This document shows positions 15,365 through 23,792 of a DNA stretch of 64,000 bases, in pieces. Every line of letters begins with the position of its first letter. Positions within the stretch are counted from its first letter, which is position 1. Made by a program: the position numbers and the translations under genes. Source of the DNA: JAVBLG01 sp031553655. Its GTDB lineage: Bacteria; Desulfobacterota; Desulfovibrionia; Desulfovibrionales; Desulfovibrionaceae. The DNA lies in contig JAVBLG010000023.1 in NCBI GenBank assembly GCA_031553655.1, forward strand, positions 1 to 64,000, written 5' to 3'. The notes beneath the pieces are model-generated. The model had not been told where the DNA came from. It worked only from the letters and a program-made list of their open reading frames with translations, and ran no database searches.

Positions 15365-16141
15365 ATGAAACCGCCTTACCAACCCTATCCCAACCAGTTC
15401 CGCAAGGCTGTGCAAAGTCGCGAAAAGCTCGTGGGGTGCTGGTGTTCGCTGGGCAGCCCCGTAACCACCGAAGTTATGGGCACAGCCGGATTCGACTGGC
15501 TGCTGCTGGACAGCGAACATGCTCCCAACGACCCGCTGAGCCTCATTCCCCAGCTCATGGCCCTTAAAGACAGCCCCAGCGCCCCTGTGGTGCGCCCGGC
15601 CAGCAACGACCCAGTACTGATGAAAAGGCTGTTGGACAACGGATTTATGAACTTTTTAGTTCCTATGGTGGAAACGAAGGAAGACGCGCTTCTGGCCGTG
15701 GCCGCCACCCGCTACCCGCCAACCGGCATTCGCGGGGTTTCAGTGTCGCATCGGGGCAACCGCTTCGGCACGGTGGAAGACTTTTTCAAGATAGCCAACG
15801 ACAATATCTGCGTTCAGGTGCAAATTGAAAGCCGCTCAGGGATAGACAACATCGACGCCATCTGTGCCGTGGACGGCATCGACGGTATTTTCGTGGGGCC
15901 GTCCGATCTTTCCGCAGGCCTGGGGCATCTTAACAATCCCCTTCACCCTGAAGTGCAATCGGCCATACAGCATATTTTTCATAGAGCCATATCCGCCGGA
16001 AAAAGCACGGGCATTCTGGCCCCGGTGGAAGCCGACGCCAGAAGATATATGGAAATGGGAGCCAATTTTGTGGCAGTGGGCAGTGACCTTGGCCTGCTGG
16101 CCGGAGGAAGCAGAACCCTGCGGGCAAAATTCATTCAATAA
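15365..16141 (+). CDS. garL: 5-keto-4-deoxy-D-glucarate aldolase
   Basis: A 258-residue HpcH/HpaI-type class II aldolase. GarL-specific stretches include STEV-like TTEVMGTAGFDWLLLD, SEHAPNDPLSLIPQLMAL, RYPPTGIRGVSVSHRGN, QIESRSGIDNIDAI and GILAPVEADARRY. Catalytic His lies in SEHAPND and the metal-binding Glu/Asp in QIES and GPSDLS. It cleaves ketodeoxyglucarate to pyruvate and tartronate semialdehyde. It is the third gene of the operon, with AAGGA before the ATG. Confidence 0.93.
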   Translation: MKPPYQPYPNQFRKAVQSREKLVGCWCSLGSPVTTEVMGTAGFDWLLLDSEHAPNDPLSLIPQLMALKDSPSAPVVRPASNDPVLMKRLLDNGFMNFLVPMVETKEDALLAVAATRYPPTGIRGVSVSHRGNRFGTVEDFFKIANDNICVQVQIESRSGIDNIDAICAVDGIDGIFVGPSDLSAGLGHLNNPLHPEVQSAIQHIFHRAISAGKSTGILAPVEADARRYMEMGANFVAVGSDLGLLAGGSRTLRAKFIQ

Positions 16142-16191
16142 AAAATTTTATATAACAATTTTAACAAATTGTCATTGACAAGGAGAGAATC

Positions 16192-17079
16192 ATGCAAATC
16201 GGATTTATCGGGCTCGGCATAATGGGCAAACCCATGAGCAAAAACCTGCTCATGGGCGGATACGGCGTAACCTGCTTTGACCTGAACAAGCCCGCCGTGG
16301 ACGAAGTGGTGGCCGCCGGCGGCAAAGCTGCCGCTTCCGTGGCCGAAGTGGCTTCTTCCTGCCAGTTCATAGTAACCATGCTGCCCAACTCCCCCCAGGT
16401 GTCGGCCGTGGCCCTGGGCAAAGACGGCATAGCCGATCACGCAAAACCCGGCACTCTGGTGGTGGACATGAGCTCCATCGCTCCCTTAGCCGCCCGCGAT
16501 ATTCACGCTGGTCTGGCCGCTAAAAAAATCCGCATGCTCGACGCTCCGGTCAGCGGCGGCGAACCCAAAGCCATTGACGGCACCCTGTCGGTGATGATCG
16601 GCGGTGCACAGGCTGATTTTGACGAAGCCCTGCCCGTGCTGCAAAAAATGGCCGCTTCGGTGGTGCGCGTGGGCGAAATCGGCGCGGGCAACATCGCCAA
16701 ACTGGCTAACCAGATTGTCGTGGCCCTGAACATCGCGGCCGTGGCCGAAGCCATGACCCTGGCCAGCAAGGCCGGCGTGGACCCCGAACTGGTATATAAG
16801 GCCATTCGCGGCGGCTTGGCCGGTTCCACCGTTATGGATGCCAAGGCCCCCATGATGCTCGACCGCAACATCAAACCCGGCTTCAAAATTGACCTGCACA
16901 TCAAAGACCTTGGTAACGTCATGGACACCGGCCACGGCGTAGGTGTTCCCCTGCCCCTTTCGGCCGCCGTTATGGAAATGATGCAGGCCCTCAAGGTGGA
17001 CGGCATGGGCGACGCCGACCACAGCGCCTTGGTGCGCTACTATGAAAAGTTGTCCAATGCTCAGGTGAAAAGATCGTAA
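16192..17079 (+). CDS. garR: Tartronate semialdehyde reductase (2-hydroxy-3-oxopropionate reductase)
   Basis: A 295-residue beta-hydroxyacid dehydrogenase. It has the NAD-binding GFIGLGIMGKPMSKNLL, the substrate loop DAPVSGGEPKAIDGTLS, the catalytic Lys in AKLANQIVVALN, and HIKDLGNVMD near the C-terminus. It reduces tartronate semialdehyde from GarL to D-glycerate. AAGGAGAG precedes the ATG. No glycerate kinase (garK/glxK) is seen in the window, so glycerate must be phosphorylated by an enzyme encoded elsewhere. Confidence 0.93.
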   Translation: MQIGFIGLGIMGKPMSKNLLMGGYGVTCFDLNKPAVDEVVAAGGKAAASVAEVASSCQFIVTMLPNSPQVSAVALGKDGIADHAKPGTLVVDMSSIAPLAARDIHAGLAAKKIRMLDAPVSGGEPKAIDGTLSVMIGGAQADFDEALPVLQKMAASVVRVGEIGAGNIAKLANQIVVALNIAAVAEAMTLASKAGVDPELVYKAIRGGLAGSTVMDAKAPMMLDRNIKPGFKIDLHIKDLGNVMDTGHGVGVPLPLSAAVMEMMQALKVDGMGDADHSALVRYYEKLSNAQVKRS

Positions 17080-17172
17080 AAGGCGCGGCGATTTTATTTT
17101 GCGCTTGAGATTGTGGTAAACAGCAAATAATATCTCAGTAAAATTAACCTCAACCCAAGGGAGCACGCCTCT

Positions 17173-18126
17173 ATGAAATCGCTCAAAATTCTGGCTTTCG
17201 CTCTTCTGCTCGTCTGTCTGGCCCTGCCTGCCATGGCCGCCGAAAAATATCCGTCCAAACCCATCCAGGCCATTGTGCCCGCCGCGCCAGGTGGCGATAC
17301 CGACCTCAATTGCCGCCTGCTGGCCAAATATCTCAGCAAGTATCTCGGCAAGCAAGTTGTTGTGGTCAACGTTTCCGGCGCCGGAGGTTCCACTGGCACC
17401 TCAAGGGTAAAAGACGCCACTCCCGACGGCTACACCATGTTGTTCTTCCACCCCTCCACCCTGCTCAACCAGGTTTTCGGAGTGACCAAGTACGGCATAG
17501 CCGACTTTGAAATGGCCTGTCTGCCTTTGCTTGACGAAACCAACTCCTTCGTAGTGCGCCAAGACTCGCGCTTCAAAAACCTTCAGGATCTGGCGAAGGA
17601 AATTAAGGAAAAACCCAATACAGTGCATTATGGCGCGGAAACCGGCGGCCTTGTATATGTGAACAGCGTTATGTTCACCAATTTGGCCAAAGGCAAGTTC
17701 AATATCGTTGACGTAGGTTCCCAGGCTCCCAAAAACGCGGCCATCATGGGCGGACAGATCGACCTTACCGCTGTGCCCGCCAACGGCATAAAGGGCTTCC
17801 TCGATTCCGGAAAGTTCCGCCTGCTGGGCATTATGGCTGAAAAGCGCAACCCCGCTTACCCCGACGTGCCCACCTTCAAGGAGCAGGGCTTTGACATAGT
17901 CAATCCCAAGCCCTATTTCTTCGCTTTCCCCCAAGGCACGCCCAAAGAAGTGGTGGAAACCTTCAATGCCGCCATGCGTAAAGCCCTCAAGGATCCCGAA
18001 TGTTTGGCTCAGCTCAAGACCATGGCCATCACCCCCACCGACATGGAGGGCAAGACCGCTCTTGACTTCATGCTGAAAATGCAGGCCGAGTTCCAGAAGG
18101 CTGCCGACGCCGCCAAGGCAAATTAA
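17173..18126 (+). CDS. Tripartite tricarboxylate transporter substrate-binding protein (TctC/Bug family)
   Basis: A 317-residue periplasmic protein. Residues 1-23 are a signal peptide (LAFALLLVCLALPAMAA). YPSKPIQAIVPAAPGGDTD and VVNVSGAGGSTGTSRVKDA are Bug-family ligand-loop motifs. It should bind a carboxylate and deliver it to the TctAB membrane pair encoded next. Inside a galactarate/glucarate operon the ligand is most likely the diacid itself. The extra Asp at PGGDTD is typical of organic-acid binders. Confidence 0.9.
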   Translation: MKSLKILAFALLLVCLALPAMAAEKYPSKPIQAIVPAAPGGDTDLNCRLLAKYLSKYLGKQVVVVNVSGAGGSTGTSRVKDATPDGYTMLFFHPSTLLNQVFGVTKYGIADFEMACLPLLDETNSFVVRQDSRFKNLQDLAKEIKEKPNTVHYGAETGGLVYVNSVMFTNLAKGKFNIVDVGSQAPKNAAIMGGQIDLTAVPANGIKGFLDSGKFRLLGIMAEKRNPAYPDVPTFKEQGFDIVNPKPYFFAFPQGTPKEVVETFNAAMRKALKDPECLAQLKTMAITPTDMEGKTALDFMLKMQAEFQKAADAAKAN

Positions 18127-18185
18127 AATCACCGTAAAACCGGGGTAGAGCCTGCTTTGGCTCCGCCCCGGAAAAGGAACAGCCG

Positions 18186-18619
18186 ATGAACCGCGACATA
18201 ATTTCATATGCCGTCATTCTTGCGGGCAGCATCTTATTCCTGTGCCTCAGCCTCAAAATTCCCCGCACCGACGTCACCCTGGTCAATTCCGCCAGCTTTC
18301 CCATGCTGGTACTGGGCATCACCGCCGTTCTGTCCGCATTGGGCCTTTCAAAGCCGTGCGCGCGGGCGGCGGCGTGGCGGCCCTTAAGCCCATACAAACC
18401 CCACTGTGGATTATGCTGGGCATAGTGGCCGCCTTCATAATACTGCTCAACCTGGCCGGATTCATCATCGCGGCCGGTTTGTTCATAGCGGTGTTCTCGG
18501 TTTACATGGCCGGAGACAACAGGCCCGTGTATATAGCCAGAATGCTGGCTGTGGGTTTTGCCATATCCTTTGCGGTAAACTATATTTTCACGGAAATTCT
18601 GAGCTATATATTGCCGTAA
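18186..18619 (+). pseudogene. TctB small membrane subunit, frameshifted
   Basis: The first frame encodes MNRDIISYAVILAGSILF through ITAVLSALGLS, then runs into unrelated residues and a stop at 18425. The remaining TctB (FKAVRAGGGVAALK, then hydrophobic segments to ILSYILP) continues in the -1 frame to 18619. Splicing the two at about 18348-18356 gives a protein of some 144 residues with four hydrophobic segments, the normal TctB size. One missing base explains it. No classical slippery heptamer is present at the junction. A sequencing or assembly error is as likely as a real mutation, because tctC and tctA on either side are intact. Confidence 0.8.
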
Positions 18620-18709
18620 CCGGCTTGCGCCCCGTCCCGACGGACACAACGACGCATCCACCGGCAAAAAAGCATAGACGATGCCCCAAACAACTTTCCG
18701 GAGCCGCCC

Positions 18710-20221
18710 ATGTTTGATCTTTTCATCACTTCACTGCTTAGTTTGCTTAGTCTAAAAGTATTTCCACTGATGGTCATAGGGATTATCGTGGGCCTGCTTT
18801 TCGGCTCCATACCGGGGCTTACCGCCACCATGGCCGTCGCCCTCATTCTGCCAATGACCTATGGCATGGAAACCGTCACCGGCATGTCCTTTCTTATCGC
18901 CCTGTATGTGGGGGGAATTTCCGGCGGGCTGATCTCGGCCATACTGCTGAACATTCCCGGCACGCCATCATCCATAGCCACCTGCTTCGACGGCAGCCCA
19001 ATGACCAAAAAGGGCGAAGCCGGACGCGCCCTGGCCACCGGCATTTTCGCCTCGCTGGTTGGCGGGGTTATAGGTAACTTAGTGCTCATCTTCCTGGCCC
19101 CACCCCTGGCCGACTTTGCCGTTTCCTTCGGACCTTTCGAATACTGCGCCATAGGCTGCTTTGCCATTACCGTGCTGGCCAGCCTGGCCTCTGGTTCATT
19201 CATCAAGGGCATTGTCACGGGATGCTTGGGCATGTTCGCCTCCACCTTCGGCATGGCCCCGGTGGACGGCGTGCCCCGCTATACCTTCGGCATTGAAGCC
19301 ATGAACGGAGGCTTCGCCTTTTTGCCTGTGCTGCTCGGCGCTTTCGCCCTTACCGACATTTTCAAGGAATTCGCCGCCAACACTTTCCGCGACCGCACCT
19401 CGCTCAAGGTGTCCAGCTTGGGCAAATACACTGTGGATATGAAAGACATGCTCCGCCAGTGGGGTAATTTCATCCGCTCCTCGCTCATCGGCACCTTTAT
19501 CGGCATATTGCCCGGCATAGGCGGCAGCACGGCCAGCATTCTGGCCTACAGCGAAGCCAAACGCGCTTCCAAAACCCCCGAAAAATTCGGCACTGGTATT
19601 TCCGACGGTCTGGTAGCCTCGGAATCGTCCAATAACGGCATGGTGGGGGGAGCCCTGGTTACGCTGATTACTCTGGGCATACCTGGCGACGCGACTACCG
19701 CCATTCTGCTTGGCGGCCTGATGATCCACAACGTGCAACCCGGCCCGCTGCTGATGATGACCAACCCCGAAGTGGTCTACGGAATATTCGCCGCCCTATT
19801 TTTGTCCAATATCCTATTCTTTATCATCGAATACAGCGGCATACGCCTGTTCATCAAAATTCTCAGCGTGCCCAAATACTTGCTGTTTCCCGTCATTATG
19901 GTGATGTGCGTCATCGGCTCCTATGCCAACAACAATGTCATGTTCGACGTGTACACCATGCTGCTGTTCGGTTTTCTCGGATTTTTCATGGACAGATACG
20001 GCTATTCCTTACCTTGCTTCGTTATCGGTTTCATCCTTGGCCCCATGATTGAAACCAACTTCCAGCGCGCTATGATGCTTGGCCGCGGCGATCTCACCCC
20101 ATTCCTTACCAAGCCCGTGGCCGCCGCCTTCTTGGCGTTCGCCGTGTTGTCAATTTTCATGAGTTGGCGGCGTGAAAGCAAGGCCGCCAAGGCCAAAGCC
20201 GTAAAAGCTGAAAGCTGCTAA
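18710..20221 (+). CDS. Tripartite tricarboxylate transporter large membrane subunit (TctA)
   Basis: A 503-residue protein with about 12 hydrophobic segments. Family motifs are FGSIPGLTATMAVALILP near the N-terminus, LLNIPGTPSSIATCFDG and its inverted-repeat partner GILPGIGGSTASILAYSEA, then LGIPGDATTAILLGG. TctA is the sodium/proton-coupled channel subunit working with TctB and the binding protein TctC. It is the last gene of the diacid operon; its TAA stop coincides with the start of a terminator-like repeat. Confidence 0.93.
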   Translation: MFDLFITSLLSLLSLKVFPLMVIGIIVGLLFGSIPGLTATMAVALILPMTYGMETVTGMSFLIALYVGGISGGLISAILLNIPGTPSSIATCFDGSPMTKKGEAGRALATGIFASLVGGVIGNLVLIFLAPPLADFAVSFGPFEYCAIGCFAITVLASLASGSFIKGIVTGCLGMFASTFGMAPVDGVPRYTFGIEAMNGGFAFLPVLLGAFALTDIFKEFAANTFRDRTSLKVSSLGKYTVDMKDMLRQWGNFIRSSLIGTFIGILPGIGGSTASILAYSEAKRASKTPEKFGTGISDGLVASESSNNGMVGGALVTLITLGIPGDATTAILLGGLMIHNVQPGPLLMMTNPEVVYGIFAALFLSNILFFIIEYSGIRLFIKILSVPKYLLFPVIMVMCVIGSYANNNVMFDVYTMLLFGFLGFFMDRYGYSLPCFVIGFILGPMIETNFQRAMMLGRGDLTPFLTKPVAAAFLAFAVLSIFMSWRRESKAAKAKAVKAESC

Positions 20222-20290
20222 AACATTTTGCAAATAAAATTACCTGAATGCTCTGACGGCCCGGATATAGTCCGAGCCGTCAGAGCATTT
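20219..20290. terminator. TAGAGC-family repeat, copy R2; terminator between convergent genes
   Basis: It begins at the tctA stop (TAAAACATTTTGCAAATAAA). AATGCTCTGACGGC at 20247-20260 pairs with GCCGTCAGAGCATT at 20276-20289, a perfect 14-bp stem. It lies between the rightward tctA and the leftward LarA-like gene and could stop both. Confidence 0.75.
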
Positions 20291-20314
20291 CTTGGAACAA
20301 ACGGATGTAAAAAT

Positions 20315-21622
20315 TTAAAAATGATCTAGCAGGTCGCCCGCATGATCAAAACGCATGGAAGCGGGCTCGCCCATAATCGTTATGCCCGGGCGATTGCGCA
20401 ATTCGGGCAGCAGGGCCTCTGAAGCGTACAAATATTCAAGATGCAGAGTGTTGGGAATGCGCATAAGCCTTATGGCCTCGGGGGTATGCGATTCGCAGGC
20501 TTTTACCGCCGTTTGTATGGCGGCTCTGTCGTTGGGCATGGCCAGGGGCAATCCCGCCGCGATAAGCACCCCGGAGGTCATGGCATTGGCATAGACCGCT
20601 TCCCGATCGAATTTGCTGACCAGCCTGTCGGTAATAACATCGGCGCGGCCGGCGCCGATGGCGTTACCACCGCTTTTGGCGCTTACGTCCAGCACCACAA
20701 TACGCGACACGTCAGGCCCGCCGCTTATGGCTTTGGTTGACGGCCTGCCGGTAATATTGGGATCCATGCCGCTGCCGGAAAATTCCTTGCCCACCTCGTC
20801 CACCACCAGCACATCCAGTGGGCCGGAAGCCAGGGGCTGATCCGTAGGGCCAAGGGGGAGCCTGGGCATATTACGCATGGCCTCAGCCAGATACTCACGC
20901 TCAAGTTCCACCATGCTTTCGGGGGGCAATACCACCACGCGGGAAAGGCGGTCGTAGGCATTTTCAATCGTACCCACTCCAAAAAGAATCTTGCAGGCGG
21001 CCAGCTTCACCCGGGCCATCTCCACTATAAGACGCCCCATATGGCAAAAGCCCCAGGCGTGGCAATGATCCGCCCCCGAACGCTTGCCAAGTCCTATGGC
21101 CAGCATTTTGACCAGCCCGCTTTCATTGGGAGCGCGAAAGGCACTGTGCGGTTTTATGCGGTTGAAAAGAATAATGCCGTCGGCCTCAAAGGCTTCCTTG
21201 TCCACGCGTACCGGCATGCCGTTGTCGAGCACACCCACTTCTACCGTGTCCATATTGGAGCGTATGGGGCAGCCCGCGTTTTTTTCCGTGACTCCAAGGT
21301 TCCCAAGCAACTTGATCTGCCCTTCGGCTGTGGCCCCTCCATGACTGCCCATGGCGGGCACGATAAAGGGCTCGGCCCCGCGCTCGCGCACAGCCCGCAC
21401 AAGCGTTCCAATCAGTTCCGGCAAGGCATATATACCGCGGCTGCCCACGGTTATGGCCACGCTCATGCCCGGCTTCACCGCGTCAAGGCACGGCGAAGCG
21501 GCCAGGGACGCCAGAATGCATTCCGCCGGATCACCCGCTTCCAGCGCGGAGAAGCTTTGGCGGACAAGGGCCACGGACGGCAGCTTCACATGCTCCACCA
21601 GACGGGGATATCTTGGTTCCAT
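20315..21622 (-). CDS. LarA-like (DUF2088) nickel-pincer racemase-family protein
   Basis: A 435-residue protein of the LarA/lactate racemase superfamily. Recognisable parts are VGSRGIYALPELIGTLV (the N-terminal nucleotide-like region), PAMGSHGGATAEGQ, NRIKPHSAF, and GLVKMLAIGLGKRSGADHCH, which supplies the Lys and His residues that hold the Ni-pincer cofactor in characterised members. LarA racemises lactate; distant members act on other 2-hydroxyacids. A role in interconverting a hydroxyacid from the adjacent diacid pathway is possible but unproven. No larB/C/E cofactor-synthesis genes are in the window. Confidence 0.8.
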   Translation of the reverse strand: MEPRYPRLVEHVKLPSVALVRQSFSALEAGDPAECILASLAASPCLDAVKPGMSVAITVGSRGIYALPELIGTLVRAVRERGAEPFIVPAMGSHGGATAEGQIKLLGNLGVTEKNAGCPIRSNMDTVEVGVLDNGMPVRVDKEAFEADGIILFNRIKPHSAFRAPNESGLVKMLAIGLGKRSGADHCHAWGFCHMGRLIVEMARVKLAACKILFGVGTIENAYDRLSRVVVLPPESMVELEREYLAEAMRNMPRLPLGPTDQPLASGPLDVLVVDEVGKEFSGSGMDPNITGRPSTKAISGGPDVSRIVVLDVSAKSGGNAIGAGRADVITDRLVSKFDREAVYANAMTSGVLIAAGLPLAMPNDRAAIQTAVKACESHTPEAIRLMRIPNTLHLEYLYASEALLPELRNRPGITIMGEPASMRFDHAGDLLDHF

Positions 21623-21700
21623 TTGCCGAACTCCTTGAGTTTGGAGATGAGCTTGTTTTGTATATTTATGCTGTCGCTGTCATCATCGCAACAAATCTTA

Positions 21701-22288
21701 CTAAAATACCCCGTGCTCCTGCAAAATTTTGAAACCGATCACAATAAGCACCAAACCGCCAAAGGCATTGGCTTTGCCGCCCAAATCGCCCAGCTTGGGA
21801 AGGCGGCGTATAAACCCGCCCATATGCAGGCCCACGGCACTGAGGACAAAGCACACCAGTCCGATGATTACTGAAGGAATCCACACGTCAACCCGCAATA
21901 CGGCCAGTGACAGGCCCACGGCCAGGGCATCCAGACTGGTGGCCACGCCAAGCAGCACAAGCGCCTTCCAACTGGTGTAATCACGGCATTCGCAGGCCTC
22001 GGCGCTTTCTCCCCGGCTGTCCCAGGCTTCCTTGAGCATATGTCCGCCAACCAGAGCCAACAGGGCAAAGGCCAGCCAGTGATCATAGGACTCAATATAG
22101 CTTCTGGCGCTCACGCCCAGCATCCAACCTATTACCGGCATTAGGAACTGAAAACCGCCAAATGTGGAGGCCATGCGCATGGTCATGCCTCCGGTGACCT
22201 TGACAGAGCACACGCCGGTTGTCAGAGACACGGCAAAAGCGTCCATGGCCAGGGCCACGGCTATGCCGAAAACAGTCAACATGTCCAA
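21701..22288 (-). CDS. mntP: Manganese efflux pump MntP
   Basis: A 195-residue membrane protein with six hydrophobic segments. The two duplicated family motifs each carry conserved Asp residues: VALAMDAFAVSLTTG near residue 15 and VATSLDALAVGLSLAV near residue 118. It exports Mn2+ across the inner membrane. A cysteine-containing linker (ACECRDY) lies between the two halves. No riboswitch-like structure is evident upstream. It sits next to another metal-type permease (22383-23549), suggesting a small metal-export cluster. Confidence 0.9.
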   Translation of the reverse strand: MDMLTVFGIAVALAMDAFAVSLTTGVCSVKVTGGMTMRMASTFGGFQFLMPVIGWMLGVSARSYIESYDHWLAFALLALVGGHMLKEAWDSRGESAEACECRDYTSWKALVLLGVATSLDALAVGLSLAVLRVDVWIPSVIIGLVCFVLSAVGLHMGGFIRRLPKLGDLGGKANAFGGLVLIVIGFKILQEHGVF

Positions 22289-22382
22289 GAGAGTTATCCT
22301 TTATTTCATATTTCGGATTAACACCGCGTCAATTCAGCGAAGAGCGAACCGGCTTTTTTGCCGCAAGACTTGGAGTGCGCAT

Positions 22383-23549
22383 TTAATGTCCATGGCCGTG
22401 TTCATGATCGTGCCCATGCTCATGCCCGTGCATCCCGCCCATAATCAGGTTGCGGGCGAAAAGTCCCATCAGAACCACAGCGCAGACATATTCAAAAATA
22501 CCGTGCTGTTCTTCGACATCCATATGCACCCAGCCCGAAAGGTCAAGCCCGAGCAGAGAGTAAAGCCCGTTCACGGCCAGCCCGATAAGCACGGCGCTTA
22601 CCGCTATGGTGGTCAGATATATGAACATGGTGCGGCGGCCCAGCAGCTTGGTAACCATAGTTATGGTGGTTACATTGGTAGCCGGGCCTATTAGCAGAAA
22701 AACCAGCACGGCGCCCGGCGAAAGCCCTTTCATGGCCATGGCCGCCGCTATGGGCGTGGAGGTGGTAGCGCATACGTTCAAAGGGATGCCCACAATGATC
22801 ATCATCAAAATACCGCCAAAACCGGAGCCGCCGTAACGCACAAAAAAGTCGTCGGGCACGGCCACGGAAATAACCCCGGCCAGCAGAATTCCCACAATAA
22901 ACCAGAGCGCGATATCGGACAAAAGTTCGCCAAAAGCGAAAGACATACCGTAACGCATCTTTTCCGCAAAGGAGCGTGAAGCGGCTTTGTCGATATCCCC
23001 AGAGTCTTCACCAGATTGTTCGCAAGCACATTCTTGCTCGCGCATTTCGTCGGACAGATAGTTACCGTCTGGTTCCACGGAAACACATGCTTCGCAGGTG
23101 CAGGGAGTGTGCCCGGTAACAGTCGCGGCATTGTCAGGCACATGGCGCTGCACCAGAAAACCTGCGACAATGCCGGTAAAAAAGGCCGAAACGGGGCGCA
23201 CCACGGCAATGATGGGGTCAAGCAGCGCCAAAGACAACGATATGGAATTCACCCCTGTTTCCGGGGTAGCAATAAGAAAGGAGGTTGTAGCTCCCTTGCT
23301 GGCCCCCTGGGCACGCAGTCCGGCGGCAGCCGGGATAACCCCGCAGGAGCATAACGGCAGGGGAACGCCGAACAGGGCGGATTTAAAAATGGACTTTAAG
23401 CCCCCACCGCCAAGGTGGCGGCGCACAAAATCGCCGGAAACAAATCCTTTCAAAATTCCCGCAATAAAAAAACCAAGCAGAATAAAAGGGGATGATTCCA
23501 ACAAAATATCCCATACGGCGTCCAGAAAGGCGTATATTACAGGCGGCAT
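22383..23549 (-). CDS. SO_0444/DUF318-type permease, probable Cu/Zn efflux
   Basis: A 388-residue protein starting at MPPVIYAF; the frame extends upstream into repeat R3, which should not be coding. Two permease repeats carry PLPLCSCGVIPAAAGLRAQG and IPLNVCATTSTPIAAAMAM. A soluble cysteine-rich loop holds CTCEAC and ECACE, and the C-terminus is histidine-rich (HGHEHGHDHEHGHGH). These soft-metal ligands support transition-metal binding. Family members are linked to Cu/Zn export and to arsenic-type permeases. The exact ion is not known. Confidence 0.8.
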   Translation of the reverse strand: MPPVIYAFLDAVWDILLESSPFILLGFFIAGILKGFVSGDFVRRHLGGGGLKSIFKSALFGVPLPLCSCGVIPAAAGLRAQGASKGATTSFLIATPETGVNSISLSLALLDPIIAVVRPVSAFFTGIVAGFLVQRHVPDNAATVTGHTPCTCEACVSVEPDGNYLSDEMREQECACEQSGEDSGDIDKAASRSFAEKMRYGMSFAFGELLSDIALWFIVGILLAGVISVAVPDDFFVRYGGSGFGGILMMIIVGIPLNVCATTSTPIAAAMAMKGLSPGAVLVFLLIGPATNVTTITMVTKLLGRRTMFIYLTTIAVSAVLIGLAVNGLYSLLGLDLSGWVHMDVEEQHGIFEYVCAVVLMGLFARNLIMGGMHGHEHGHDHEHGHGH

Positions 23550-23574
23550 GGCGATCACTTTAAAGTCAAAGGTT

Positions 23575-23640
23575 AGAGCGTTTTGCGAATAAAATGAGCG
23601 AAATGCTCTGACGGCCCGTGCGTCGTTAGGGCCGTCCGGA
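23575..23640 (+). repeat. TAGAGC-family repeat, copy R3
   Basis: TAGAGCGTTTTGCGAATAAA starts just before 23575, followed by ATGCTCTGACGGCCCG and GGGCCGTCCGG. Unlike the other copies it lies upstream of a gene (the permease on the opposite strand), not at a stop codon. The rest of 23641-23792 contains a small GC-rich palindrome near 23660 and no gene. Confidence 0.65.
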
Positions 23641-23792
23641 CACAAAGTGTCCGCAACTTAGGCGGCGAAGCCGCTGTAATAACATGCTATTCCAAGCCAC
23701 CGGTGAAAGGCGGCGCAGGACAATCAGCCTTAATTCTTAAAAAACAGTTTCAGGTAATGTATAATTTCAAAAGCAAAATGTTATAAGATATT

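Noticed and set aside
18345..18360. Programmed -1 frameshifting in tctB
   Set aside because: No X-XXY-YYZ slippery heptamer or downstream pseudoknot is visible; TctB is not known to need it. A simple base loss or error is more likely.
23550..23645. N-terminal extension of the permease into repeat R3
   Set aside because: The added 32 codons lie in a dispersed repeat and lack hydrophobic or family features; MPPVIYAF is the natural start.
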